64,000 bases of DNA from Desulfobulbus oligotrophicus (GTDB taxonomy: Bacteria > Desulfobacterota > Desulfobulbia > Desulfobulbales > Desulfobulbaceae). This document shows, one piece after another, positions 53,713 to 61,648 of this stretch (within the stretch, counting starts at the first letter, position 1; every line of letters starts with the position of its first letter). The stretch spans positions 2,461,501-2,525,500 of the forward strand of contig NZ_CP054140.1 of the NCBI RefSeq assembly GCF_016446285.1, written 5' to 3'. Under the pieces are notes generated by a model that was given only the letters and a program-made list of their open reading frames with translations, was not told where the DNA came from and did not search any database. Both the position numbers and the translations under genes were made by a program.

Positions 53713-54481
53713 CAAGCTGAGTATGGATTTCGGTGGCATACGTGCCATTGACAAATGCAGCCTGCGCATCAAGCAGGGTGAAATAGTCGCCCTGATCGGC
53801 CCCAACGGTGCCGGCAAAACCACATTTTTCAACTGCCTCACCGGCATCTATCAGCCAACAGCCGGTGAACTCCTGTGGACACCGCCAAACAGTCCGAGCC
53901 GCACCTTAAACGGACTCAAACCCCATCATATTACCGAACAGGGGCTGGCTCGCACCTTTCAGAACATCCGCGTGTTCCGCAGCATGACGGTTCTTGAAAA
54001 TGTGATGATCGGCCGGCACTGCCGGACAACCGCCACAATTTTAGGTGCGATTCTCCGCCCGCCATCGGTCGCCAGAGAAGAACAAAAGACCATTGCTACC
54101 AGCTTTGCCCTGCTTGAACGGGTCGGGCTGGCTGATGTTGCGCATGAACGGGCCGACAACCTGCCCTATGGAGCGCAACGACGGCTGGAAATAGCCCGGG
54201 CTCTGGCCACAGACCCGCTTCTTCTCCTTCTGGACGAACCAGCCGCCGGAATGAACCCGCAGGAGGGACAGGAGCTGGAAACACTCATCCGGTCCATCAA
54301 CAACGACCGGACAGCTGTGCTGTTAATTGAGCATGACATGCAACTGGTAATGCGCCTGGCTGATCACATCTTTGTTCTTGAGTATGGCCGTCTCATTGCC
54401 GAAGGGCCGCCGGAAGCGATACGAAACGATCCGGCAGTGATCCGGGCCTATCTCGGTGAAGAGGAAGATCATTATGCTTGA
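53669..54481 (+). CDS. livG: Branched-chain amino acid ABC transporter ATPase LivG
   Basis: 270 residues from ATG 53669 (ATG 53690 also possible). Walker A IGPNGAGKTTFFN, long LivG insertion with GLARTFQNIRVF, signature NLPYGAQRRLEIARAL (a Y-G-A variant of LSGGQ typical for LivG), Walker B LLLLDEPAAGMN and switch IEHDM. Overlaps livM by 44 bases and livF by 8. Confidence 0.94.
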   Translation: MTRPILPMPPLLTVNKLSMDFGGIRAIDKCSLRIKQGEIVALIGPNGAGKTTFFNCLTGIYQPTAGELLWTPPNSPSRTLNGLKPHHITEQGLARTFQNIRVFRSMTVLENVMIGRHCRTTATILGAILRPPSVAREEQKTIATSFALLERVGLADVAHERADNLPYGAQRRLEIARALATDPLLLLLDEPAAGMNPQEGQELETLIRSINNDRTAVLLIEHDMQLVMRLADHIFVLEYGRLIAEGPPEAIRNDPAVIRAYLGEEEDHYA

Positions 54482-55181
54482 ACTACAGAACATCAGTGTG
54501 TTTTACGGTAATATTCAAGCACTGTATGACATCTCCATCACGATCCAACAGGGAGAGATCGTCACCTTAATCGGCGCCAATGGTGCGGGTAAATCCACCA
54601 CGCTCATGACCATAAGCGGTATTCTGTCGCCTCGACACGGTCGCCTGACCTTTCTCGACCGGCAGATCTCCGGCCTTATGCCGGATCGTATTGTTCAACT
54701 CGGGATCAGTCAGGTACCGGAAGGCCGTCATATCTTTCCCGCCCTCAGTGTTTCCGAAAATCTTGACCTGGGTGCCTTTCTCCGCCGCGACCATGCCGCC
54801 ATCGCCGCAGACAAGGCCTGGTTGTACGGCCTGTTTCCCATTCTGGAGAAGAGACGGCAGCAACCCGGCGGCACGCTTTCCGGCGGTGAACAGCAGATGC
54901 TGGCCATTGCCCGCGCCCTGATGGCCCGGCCCAAACTCCTGCTCCTTGACGAACCGTCCATGGGCCTGGCCCCTTTAATCATAAAACAAATTTTTGAAAT
55001 ACTGATCAGACTTAACAATGAACACCAGACAACCATCTTTCTGGTTGAGCAAAATGCAAACTTAGCGCTGCGCATTGCACACCGCGGCTATGTTCTTGAA
55101 AACGGCAGGGTCGTTCTTCATGGGGATGCAGCGGGACTGCGGAACAATCCCGTTGTTCAGAAAGCTTATCTTGGTATGTGA
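54474..55181 (+). CDS. livF: Branched-chain amino acid ABC transporter ATPase LivF
   Basis: 235 residues: Walker A IGANGAGKSTTLM, SQVPEGRHIFPALSV (LivF hallmark), signature TLSGGEQQMLAIARAL, Walker B LLLLDEPSMGLAP and switch VEQNAN. ATG 54474 with AGAGGAAG upstream, overlapping livG. Ends 15 bases before the Gfo/Idh/MocA gene. Confidence 0.95.
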   Translation: MLELQNISVFYGNIQALYDISITIQQGEIVTLIGANGAGKSTTLMTISGILSPRHGRLTFLDRQISGLMPDRIVQLGISQVPEGRHIFPALSVSENLDLGAFLRRDHAAIAADKAWLYGLFPILEKRRQQPGGTLSGGEQQMLAIARALMARPKLLLLDEPSMGLAPLIIKQIFEILIRLNNEHQTTIFLVEQNANLALRIAHRGYVLENGRVVLHGDAAGLRNNPVVQKAYLGM

Positions 55182-55196
55182 CAACACAATAACAGT

Positions 55197-56207
55197 ATGG
55201 ATACAATTATAAAAGTCGGTGTGATAGGTGTCGGATATCTCGGTCGGTTCCATGCGCAGAAATATGCGGCAATGGAAGGAGTGGAACTCATCGGTGTTGC
55301 CGACACCGATGGCGGCAGGGCTGCACTGGTGGCTGATGAGTGCGGTACGCGGCCCTTTACCGACTATCGTGCCTTACTTCCCCTGGTGGATGCGGTCTCC
55401 ATTGTTGTGCCCACCACCCTCCACCATCAGGTCGGCAAGGTCTGTCTGCAGGCCGGCATTGATGTGATGATGGAAAAGCCCATCACCACCACAGTGGCTG
55501 AAGCGGACGACCTGATCCGCATCGCCCGGGCCGGGGAGCGAATCCTCCAGGTCGGCCATCTGGAACGGTTCAACCCCGCGGTTATGGCCATGCAACCGCT
55601 CCTCACCCATCCGCTCTTTATCGAGGCTCACCGGATTGCCGTGTTCAAAGAAAGGGGAACTGACGTTGATGTGGTGCTGGATCTGATGATTCACGATATC
55701 GACATCGTGCTCTCCATTGTCCAGGCCCCGATTGTTTCCATTTTAACGGCCGGGGCACCCGTGGTCACCCGGTTCACGGACATTGCCAATGCCCGCCTGA
55801 TCTTTGCCAACGGCTGTACGGCAAATATTACGGTCAGCCGTATTTCCCTGGACAACATGCGTCGTATGCGAATCTTTCAGCCGGGTCAGTATCTCTCTGT
55901 TGATTTCGGCAAGAAAGAGATCATGACCGTGCGCCTGAAGCCGGGAACAAAAGGCAGCCCCCCTGCCCCAGAGATCAGCAAAGTGAACTTCGCAGAACAG
56001 GATGCCCTGGAGATGGAGCTGCACAGCTTTGTTCAGCACGTCCGTGACCGCACCCAACCGACTGTCAGCGGTGAAGCCGGTCGGCGTGCTCTTGATATCG
56101 CACTGCAGGTAGTCAGCCAGATACGCATGAACCGGGAACAGGTCGAACAGATACTCATGGAAGAAGGTCGAGGCGATCTGTTGAACTTTCTTCAGCCGTC
56201 CCATTAA
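55197..56207 (+). CDS. Gfo/Idh/MocA family oxidoreductase
   Basis: 336 residues: NAD-binding start VGVIGVGYLGRFHAQKYA, MEKPITTTVAEAD and the C-terminal substrate domain (VDVVLDLMIHDIDIVL). The EKP and HD.D motifs are family catalytic features. It lies five bases before lpxB, and family members occur next to lipid A genes; GnnA, which oxidises UDP-GlcNAc for amide-linked lipid A, is in this family, but no GnnB aminotransferase is seen here, so that role is only a possibility. Confidence 0.85.
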   Translation: MDTIIKVGVIGVGYLGRFHAQKYAAMEGVELIGVADTDGGRAALVADECGTRPFTDYRALLPLVDAVSIVVPTTLHHQVGKVCLQAGIDVMMEKPITTTVAEADDLIRIARAGERILQVGHLERFNPAVMAMQPLLTHPLFIEAHRIAVFKERGTDVDVVLDLMIHDIDIVLSIVQAPIVSILTAGAPVVTRFTDIANARLIFANGCTANITVSRISLDNMRRMRIFQPGQYLSVDFGKKEIMTVRLKPGTKGSPPAPEISKVNFAEQDALEMELHSFVQHVRDRTQPTVSGEAGRRALDIALQVVSQIRMNREQVEQILMEEGRGDLLNFLQPSH

Positions 56208-56212
56208 CAGAG

Positions 56213-57421
56213 ATGGTGCCAGTGACGGATTCTGATCCGGCCACCACCCCCCGGGAGGTGATGATTGTAGCTGGAGAGGCCTCAGGGGATCTGCACGGTG
56301 CCAACCTGGTCCGTGCCATGCGGGAACAGTCTCCTGAGCTGCGATTTTACGGCATGGGCGGGATCGAGCTGGAGCGGGCAGGTGTGGAGTTACTCTACGA
56401 TGCCGCCAAACTGGCGGTGGTCGGGGCAGTGGAAGTGTTCAGTCACCTCCCTGACATTCTCCGTGCCCGCCGGATTCTGATTGCCCGTCTCCGGCATCAA
56501 CGCCCTGCTCTCCTCATCCTGATCGACTATCCGGATTTCAATCTGATGCTGGCAAAGGTCGCCAAACAACTGGGTATTCCTGTTTTTTATTACATCAGTC
56601 CGCAGGTATGGGCCTGGCGCAGCGGACGGGTGCAGACCATTAAAAAACGAACGGATCGGATGGCGGTCATTCTGCCCTTTGAACAGGCCTTCTACGCCGA
56701 ACACGGTATGCAGGTCGATTTTGTCGGCCACCCCCTGCTGGACAACATCCAACCCACATGCACCCCGGCACAGTTTAAAGCACAACACCACATCGATCCC
56801 CTACGCCCGGTTATCGGGCTGATACCGGGAAGCAGACGAAAGGAGGTGGCGGTCCTGCTGCCCGAATTCCTCGCTGCAGCCGGTCTGCTGTCTGCTGCCC
56901 ATCCGCAACCAATTTTTCTGCTTGCCCAGGCACCAACCATTGACACGGCTCTACTGAGAGAACATGGTCTGGACCGATGGCAACAACAGCTTGATCTCCG
57001 TGTAATCACCGAAGATCGATATGCCATGATGGCAGCCTGTGATGTGGCTGTGGCGGCATCCGGCACGGTTACCCTTGAGCTGGCGATCCTGGATACACCC
57101 ACTGTGGCTGCTTATCGGATCAGCCCGCACACCTACTGGCTGGGCAGACTGCTGATCCGTGGACTTCCCTTTTTCACCCTTGTCAACCTGATTGCCGATC
57201 AGGCCATCCTGCCGGAACTTCTCCAGAGTGCGGTGACCCCACAGCGGATCGCTCAGGAGGTGTCGACTTTGCTCAACAATGCCCAGGCCCGGTCAAACAT
57301 GCTGACAGGTCTCAAAGAGGTTCGGCAGCGGCTGGGCGGACCGGGTGCCTCAAAACGAGCGGCAGCCATAGCCTTTTCTCTCCTTAACACGCGGAGACAG
57401 CAGAATGGATACCAATCCTGA
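56213..57421 (+). CDS. lpxB: Lipid-A-disaccharide synthase
   Basis: 402 residues, GT19: VMIVAGEASGDLHGANLV, YGMGGIE, LLILIDYPDFNLMLA, YYISPQVWAWRSGR, GHPLLD and ASGTVTLELAIL. Condenses UDP-2,3-diacylglucosamine with lipid X. Its last 17 bases overlap the start of the Smr gene. lpxC and lpxK are nearby but in opposite orientation. Confidence 0.95.
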   Translation: MVPVTDSDPATTPREVMIVAGEASGDLHGANLVRAMREQSPELRFYGMGGIELERAGVELLYDAAKLAVVGAVEVFSHLPDILRARRILIARLRHQRPALLILIDYPDFNLMLAKVAKQLGIPVFYYISPQVWAWRSGRVQTIKKRTDRMAVILPFEQAFYAEHGMQVDFVGHPLLDNIQPTCTPAQFKAQHHIDPLRPVIGLIPGSRRKEVAVLLPEFLAAAGLLSAAHPQPIFLLAQAPTIDTALLREHGLDRWQQQLDLRVITEDRYAMMAACDVAVAASGTVTLELAILDTPTVAAYRISPHTYWLGRLLIRGLPFFTLVNLIADQAILPELLQSAVTPQRIAQEVSTLLNNAQARSNMLTGLKEVRQRLGGPGASKRAAAIAFSLLNTRRQQNGYQS

Positions 57422-57698
57422 TGACCTTGAGCCGATTGAACTGCCGATTGACGGTACGCTGGACCTCCACACCTTTCGCCCGCAGGATCTCGGTACCCTG
57501 ATCCCCGACTATCTCCAGGAGTGCAGGGACCGGGGCATAACTGAAGTACGCATTGTTCACGGCAAGGGGACCGGTGCCCTGCGCCGCTCTGTCCATGCCA
57601 TCCTGGCCCGGCTCGACTGTATCCAACACTACCGTTTAGCCGATGAAACAGCTGGTTCCTGGGGTGCTACACTGGTGGTTCTTCGGAAGAAGCAGTAG
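57405..57698 (+). CDS. Smr-domain protein
   Basis: 97 residues with a stand-alone Smr domain: LDLHTFRP (DLHG-like), VRIVHGKGTGALR (HGKG) and a C-terminal GATLVVL strand. Smr domains have endonuclease activity in MutS2 and some stand-alone proteins; the substrate is unknown. Overlaps lpxB at its start and the convergent gene 57667-58191 by 32 bases at its end. Confidence 0.85.
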   Translation: MDTNPDDLEPIELPIDGTLDLHTFRPQDLGTLIPDYLQECRDRGITEVRIVHGKGTGALRRSVHAILARLDCIQHYRLADETAGSWGATLVVLRKKQ

Positions 57699-58191
57699 CC
57701 TGCTGCATCGGCTCAACAAGACCGTGCTGTACCGCAAGTGTGCGGACCTGCAGCATGAATGTCGACGGCAGGGGCAGAGGCCGACTCTCCTGCAGAATTC
57801 CGAGAGCCCTGGCCATGAGCAATGAGGGGATGGAGTGAATACCTTCCTGGTTGTCACAGATGATCTTCATACGGAGGGTATCGGTAATCAACGGCAACAG
57901 AGGAGCGATCCTGGCTGCAAGTTCCCGCAGTTCCAGCTCGACAAGCTCGCGGTTGGCTGCCGCAAATGCAGCCACCTCCCGGTCTGCCGGTTGCGTGCCG
58001 AACAGATTGTTGATCACTGCGCCGGCTAACCGGGTGTGATGGGGTTCCGGGACATCTGCATACCGGTTGTGGATATCCTGGCGCAGCTCCTTAAAGAGGA
58101 GCATCTGCACTGTTGTGATCGCCTCGCGCATCACCGGGATGAGCTTATTTTCAATCAGTGGTTTGTCCATATCCTTATCCGCCCTGTTCAT
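57667..58191 (-). CDS. Conserved protein of unknown function
   Basis: 174 residues, mostly helical: IPVMREAITTVQMLLFKELRQ, then YADVPEPHHTRLAGAVINNLFG and VELELRELAARIAPLLPLITD. No transmembrane segment or catalytic motif recognised. Its ATG overlaps the stop of the DUF493 gene (ATGA, 58188-58191), supporting a real, coupled gene. Confidence 0.7.
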   Translation of the reverse strand: MNRADKDMDKPLIENKLIPVMREAITTVQMLLFKELRQDIHNRYADVPEPHHTRLAGAVINNLFGTQPADREVAAFAAANRELVELELRELAARIAPLLPLITDTLRMKIICDNQEGIHSIPSLLMARALGILQESRPLPLPSTFMLQVRTLAVQHGLVEPMQQATASSEEPPV

Positions 58192-58451
58192 AACACCATC
58201 CGTATAGCCGGATCAGCAGCAAACCGGTTGTACAGGTCAAGGCGATTCTCTTCACTTGTCACCATTACCTCCACACTGATACTTATGTAACGACCACCCG
58301 AACTTACGTTGCCGTCACTCACAGTGCAGGTCTCAAGATTGACCACTGTCTGTATCGCCTGCAGAATGGTTGTGCGTTCTTCTCCAATCAGACGATACTG
58401 CCAGTGGCAGGGATATTCGATATCCGGTTTACAGCGAGCACATCTGTCCAT
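58188..58451 (-). CDS. DUF493 (YbeD-like) family protein
   Basis: 87 residues; IEYPCHWQYRLIG near the start and the YISISVEVMVTSEENRLDLYNRF strand-helix region match the small ACT-like fold of YbeD/DUF493. Two extra cysteines (CARC) near the N-terminus. Function unknown, thought to be regulatory. First gene of a two-gene unit. Confidence 0.78.
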   Translation of the reverse strand: MDRCARCKPDIEYPCHWQYRLIGEERTTILQAIQTVVNLETCTVSDGNVSSGGRYISISVEVMVTSEENRLDLYNRFAADPAIRMVL

Positions 58452-58793
58452 ATCACTCTCCTCCCAGAAAACCCCGTATCTAACCGATGTTCAGACAACC
58501 GGAAGATTGTCTTCTTCTTTTTTTAAGCACAATGCTGCACTGGTAGAGTCAGGATCTTTCTTTCAGTTTTTTTTAAAGACCTGTTCCGCGTCATTCATTC
58601 CTGCCTGTCAAGCAACAGATGCTACTGTGCAGGTGATGACGAAAACTGGTACACTGTGCATCGCTCCGAGTGCACAGGTTCTGTTGCTGCTACCTGGCAG
58701 CCCCTGTCAGACAACGGGCAGCAGCAGAACTCCGGACAGTCCCGAACGCTCCTCCGGCCCGCACCTTCATCATCCTGCACCCTGGAAACTGCC
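58452..58793. other. Divergent region between the DUF493 gene and yaaA
   Basis: About 340 bases with T-rich stretches near 58510-58575. The yaaA frame is open backwards to 58656, but the added residues (Cys- and Pro-rich) are not family-like. No other feature recognised. Confidence 0.4.
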
Positions 58794-59564
58794 ATGCTTA
58801 TTCTCTCACCTTCCAAAGGACAACAGCAATCAACAGCACCCCCCGGGGTGATCACCACCGTTCCGGAATTCCTGCCCCAGGCAAAACAGTTGCTCGCCTC
58901 TCTACGCACCCTCTCACCTGATGAGCTAACCGCCCTGATGCGGCTGGGGCCGTCGCTGGCTGAGCGAACCTACGCGCAGCTGCACACCATGGAGCTGGAC
59001 AGTCTTCTGACAGCCGGCAGTCCGGCTCTGCTCACCTTTCGCGGTACTGCCTTTCACGGCATCAACGCCCGGCAGTGCAGTGCTGCTGACCTTACCTTTG
59101 CCCAGCAACATGTGCGCATTCTTTCCGGACTCCACGGCGTGCTGCGTCCACTTGACCGTATACTGCCCTATCGTCTGGAGATGGGAACCCCGATGCCCAA
59201 TGAGCAGGGAAAGACTCTGTATGCGTACTGGGCCGAACGTATCACCACACACCTGAACAAAGCCCTGGCTCAGGAACAGCAGCCGCTGCTCATCAATCTC
59301 GCCTCACAGGAGTATGCCAGAAGTGTGCTCCGCTCCCAACTGATTGCGCCATGGCTTGATATTCAATTCAAGGAAGAGAACGGTGAGCAGCTGAAAACTG
59401 TAACGATCTACACGAAAAAAGCCAGGGGTCTGATGGCTGGTTTTTTCATCCGCCACCGGTTACGCGATCCGGAAGAACTCAAAGGATTTACTGAAGACAG
59501 GTATCGTTTCAGGCCGGAACTGTCCACAGACCAGGTATGGCTTTTTACCCGACCTGCTTCATGA
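58794..59564 (+). CDS. yaaA: Peroxide stress protein YaaA (DUF328)
   Basis: 256 residues from ATG 58794, beginning MLILSPSK as in the family, with AFHGINA, RILSGLHGVLRPLD, PYRLEMGT and NLASQEYARSV. E. coli YaaA lowers free iron and protects DNA during H2O2 stress. The C-terminal KKARGLMAGFFIRHR element is present. Its 3' end overlaps the convergent TM2 gene by six bases. Confidence 0.92.
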   Translation: MLILSPSKGQQQSTAPPGVITTVPEFLPQAKQLLASLRTLSPDELTALMRLGPSLAERTYAQLHTMELDSLLTAGSPALLTFRGTAFHGINARQCSAADLTFAQQHVRILSGLHGVLRPLDRILPYRLEMGTPMPNEQGKTLYAYWAERITTHLNKALAQEQQPLLINLASQEYARSVLRSQLIAPWLDIQFKEENGEQLKTVTIYTKKARGLMAGFFIRHRLRDPEELKGFTEDRYRFRPELSTDQVWLFTRPAS

Positions 59565-59996
59565 ACCGTTTGTCAACGACTTCATGTCCGGGCGATGCTG
59601 AGCAGTGCTGTTCACCAGGGTCACCTGCTCGTTCAATGTCCACAGATCGTAGATATAGCCCAGCCCGCAGATTCCAAAGGTCAGCAGATAGAGGATCCCG
59701 GTGCCGATTTTGCCCATGTACAGACGGTGCATGCCGAATAGACCCAAAAATATCAGGAGCAGCCAGGCGACATTGTAATCGATCGGACCGGTGACATAAC
59801 GGATATCCGCCTCCCGATCCATCTGCGGGATGAGAAACAGGTCAACAATCCAGCCGATGAACAAGAAACCCATGGTAAAGAAGTACAGGGTACCGGATAA
59901 GGGTCTGCCGTAGTAAAACCGGTGGGCACCTATAAAACCAAAGAGCCAGGCTACATAGCCGATGAGCAGATTGTGGGAGGTGCGGGTACTTTCCAT
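59559..59996 (-). CDS. TM2-domain membrane protein (two TM2 units)
   Basis: 145 residues with two TM2 units: GYVAWLFGFIGAHRFYYGRPL and WLLLIFLGLFGMHRLYMGKIG, each with GxHRxY and a following hydrophobic pair (FLFIGWIVDLFLIP, FGICGLGYIYDLW). Four membrane helices in all. Function unknown. Its start lies 46 bases inside the nagZ gene on the same strand. Confidence 0.87.
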   Translation of the reverse strand: MESTRTSHNLLIGYVAWLFGFIGAHRFYYGRPLSGTLYFFTMGFLFIGWIVDLFLIPQMDREADIRYVTGPIDYNVAWLLLIFLGLFGMHRLYMGKIGTGILYLLTFGICGLGYIYDLWTLNEQVTLVNSTAQHRPDMKSLTNGS

Positions 59997-61030
59997 GGGT
60001 GTTGTCCTGCAATTTTCTTTTTGAATAAGGCAATCCGTGCCAACGACTGACGGATACGCTGTACATCAACTCTCCCGTCCGCAAGCATGTCTTCTATGGC
60101 ACGAATGCCTGCAGTCACAGCATCCTCACGCGGGGTCAGATTGTTACCGACCACCAGAACATCCACACCGGCCAGCACCGCACGCTGCACGGCCTCCGCA
60201 TACCCCCACCTCCGGCTGATGGCCTGCATCTGCAGATCATCGCTGAACACCACACCGGTAAAACCAAGCTGCTGCCGCAGCAGCCCGGTGATGATCTGTG
60301 GTGACAGGGTCGCCGGTAATCCTGAGGGGTCAAGTCGGTGATGCACCAGATGTGCCGTCATGACGGCATCATCATATCCGGCGGCAAAAAGGCAGCGATA
60401 GGGATCCAGTTCCTGCTGCTGCCAACAGGATGTCACGTCAACAAACCCCAGGTGCGAGTCGCTGCCGGCACTGCCGTGGCCGGGAAAATGTTTGAGACAG
60501 CAGCCGATGCCATGGTGATGATGGGCCGCAATAAAGGCCTGTGCATGGGCAGCCACGATGTCTGGTCCGCATCCGAAGCTGCGCTGGTAGCGGCCGATAA
60601 TCGGATTATCAGGATTGAGATCAAGATCCACCACCGGCGCAAAATTAAGAGTAATACCAAGTGCTGCCATCTCCGCGGCCATAACAGCTGCAGATGTGGC
60701 AGTACCCTGCACGCCGGATTCGGCCAGCTCCTTTGCACTGGGTGATGGAGCAAAGCCGGCCTGTGCCTTGAGACGGCACACCTTGCCGCCTTCCTGATCA
60801 ACAGCGACAAAGGGCTTTTCAACGGCATACCGGTTGAGACTGTGCACCAGTTCCCGTACCTGCTGAGGTGAGCGGATGTTCTGAATCGTGCCGTCAACAT
60901 TGCGCTCAAAAAGCAGGATGCCACCCAACCGGTTTTCAGTCAGGGCCTCGACAATCCAGTGATCCGGCCCTACTGTAGTCCCCAGAAAGCCAACGGTAAA
61001 CATCTGACCGATCGGCAGTTGCTCCGACAC
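59951..61030 (-). CDS. nagZ: Beta-N-acetylhexosaminidase, GH3 family (NagZ type)
   Basis: 359 residues: GGILLFERNV, VAVDQEGGKVCRL, LNFAPVVDLDLNPDNP, CLKHFPGHGSAGSDSH (the NagZ catalytic His/Asp loop) and VVFSDDLQMQAI with the nucleophile Asp. It releases GlcNAc from anhydro-muropeptides in peptidoglycan recycling. No clear signal peptide, fitting a cytosolic enzyme. Its C-terminal 15 codons overlap the TM2 gene. Confidence 0.92.
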   Translation of the reverse strand: MSEQLPIGQMFTVGFLGTTVGPDHWIVEALTENRLGGILLFERNVDGTIQNIRSPQQVRELVHSLNRYAVEKPFVAVDQEGGKVCRLKAQAGFAPSPSAKELAESGVQGTATSAAVMAAEMAALGITLNFAPVVDLDLNPDNPIIGRYQRSFGCGPDIVAAHAQAFIAAHHHHGIGCCLKHFPGHGSAGSDSHLGFVDVTSCWQQQELDPYRCLFAAGYDDAVMTAHLVHHRLDPSGLPATLSPQIITGLLRQQLGFTGVVFSDDLQMQAISRRWGYAEAVQRAVLAGVDVLVVGNNLTPREDAVTAGIRAIEDMLADGRVDVQRIRQSLARIALFKKKIAGQHPWKVPAPPTICSSAM

Positions 61031-61056
61031 GTCTGTTCCTGTGTACCGAGTGCTGA

Positions 61057-61458
61057 TCAGGCGTTTTTAAGGCGGATGGACAGCGGGATACGATGCAGGG
61101 ACTGTTCTTCCTGCACCGTGCGGCCAAGCTGCCACTGATCACAGACCACCTTGTCGCCGAGCAGCCGTCCAATGTCCGTGACCAACCCGTTCAGATTGAT
61201 AATCGGATGCCGACTGAACACCTGGGGCAGACCGGCGGTCAGATTACAGACCAGGCAACGACCGGGACGTTCATGCAAATCCAGATTAAACTGCAGTGTC
61301 TGTGTGGCGCGGTCATAGGCTGCAAAACGCAGGGCAATATCATACGCCCCTTCATCAGCATCACCGAAAAGGGCGTCAAAAAACTCATTGGAGCGTTCCG
61401 GTGGAAACAGGTCTGCCAGTACTTTCTCAGTAAAAATCTGCTCAGGCTGCATCATCAT
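61057..61458 (-). CDS. Conserved protein of unknown function
   Basis: 133 residues from ATG 61458: FTEKVLADLFPPERSNEFFDALFGDADEGAYDI, then FNLDLHERPGRCLVCNLTAGLPQVFSRHP. The RCLVCNLT segment (CxxC) is the most striking part. From memory the family is common in Desulfobacterota; no function is known to me. It lies 26 bases before nagZ on the same strand. The frame is open to 61551, but the extra residues look like chance. Confidence 0.68.
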   Translation of the reverse strand: MMMQPEQIFTEKVLADLFPPERSNEFFDALFGDADEGAYDIALRFAAYDRATQTLQFNLDLHERPGRCLVCNLTAGLPQVFSRHPIINLNGLVTDIGRLLGDKVVCDQWQLGRTVQEEQSLHRIPLSIRLKNA

Positions 61459-61648
61459 CCCTATACAATGCTCTTCTTGTTCAACAGTATCCGCCCGTCT
61501 TTTTTTGAAGAGACAGGCAACAACGACAACAATGGATCCGGTGCGAAGCACCTGCCGGTGCCTTCCGGATCATGCCGACTTTACTCAGGAGGCAGCGCAC
61601 CTGTCAACAGCATTGCAGCACTGTTGAGGCTGTGGTAGAAACCAGGAC

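Noticed and set aside
58622-58909. Cys-rich 95-codon frame opposite the yaaA start
   Set aside because: Overlaps the conserved start of yaaA and shows no family features; chance frame.
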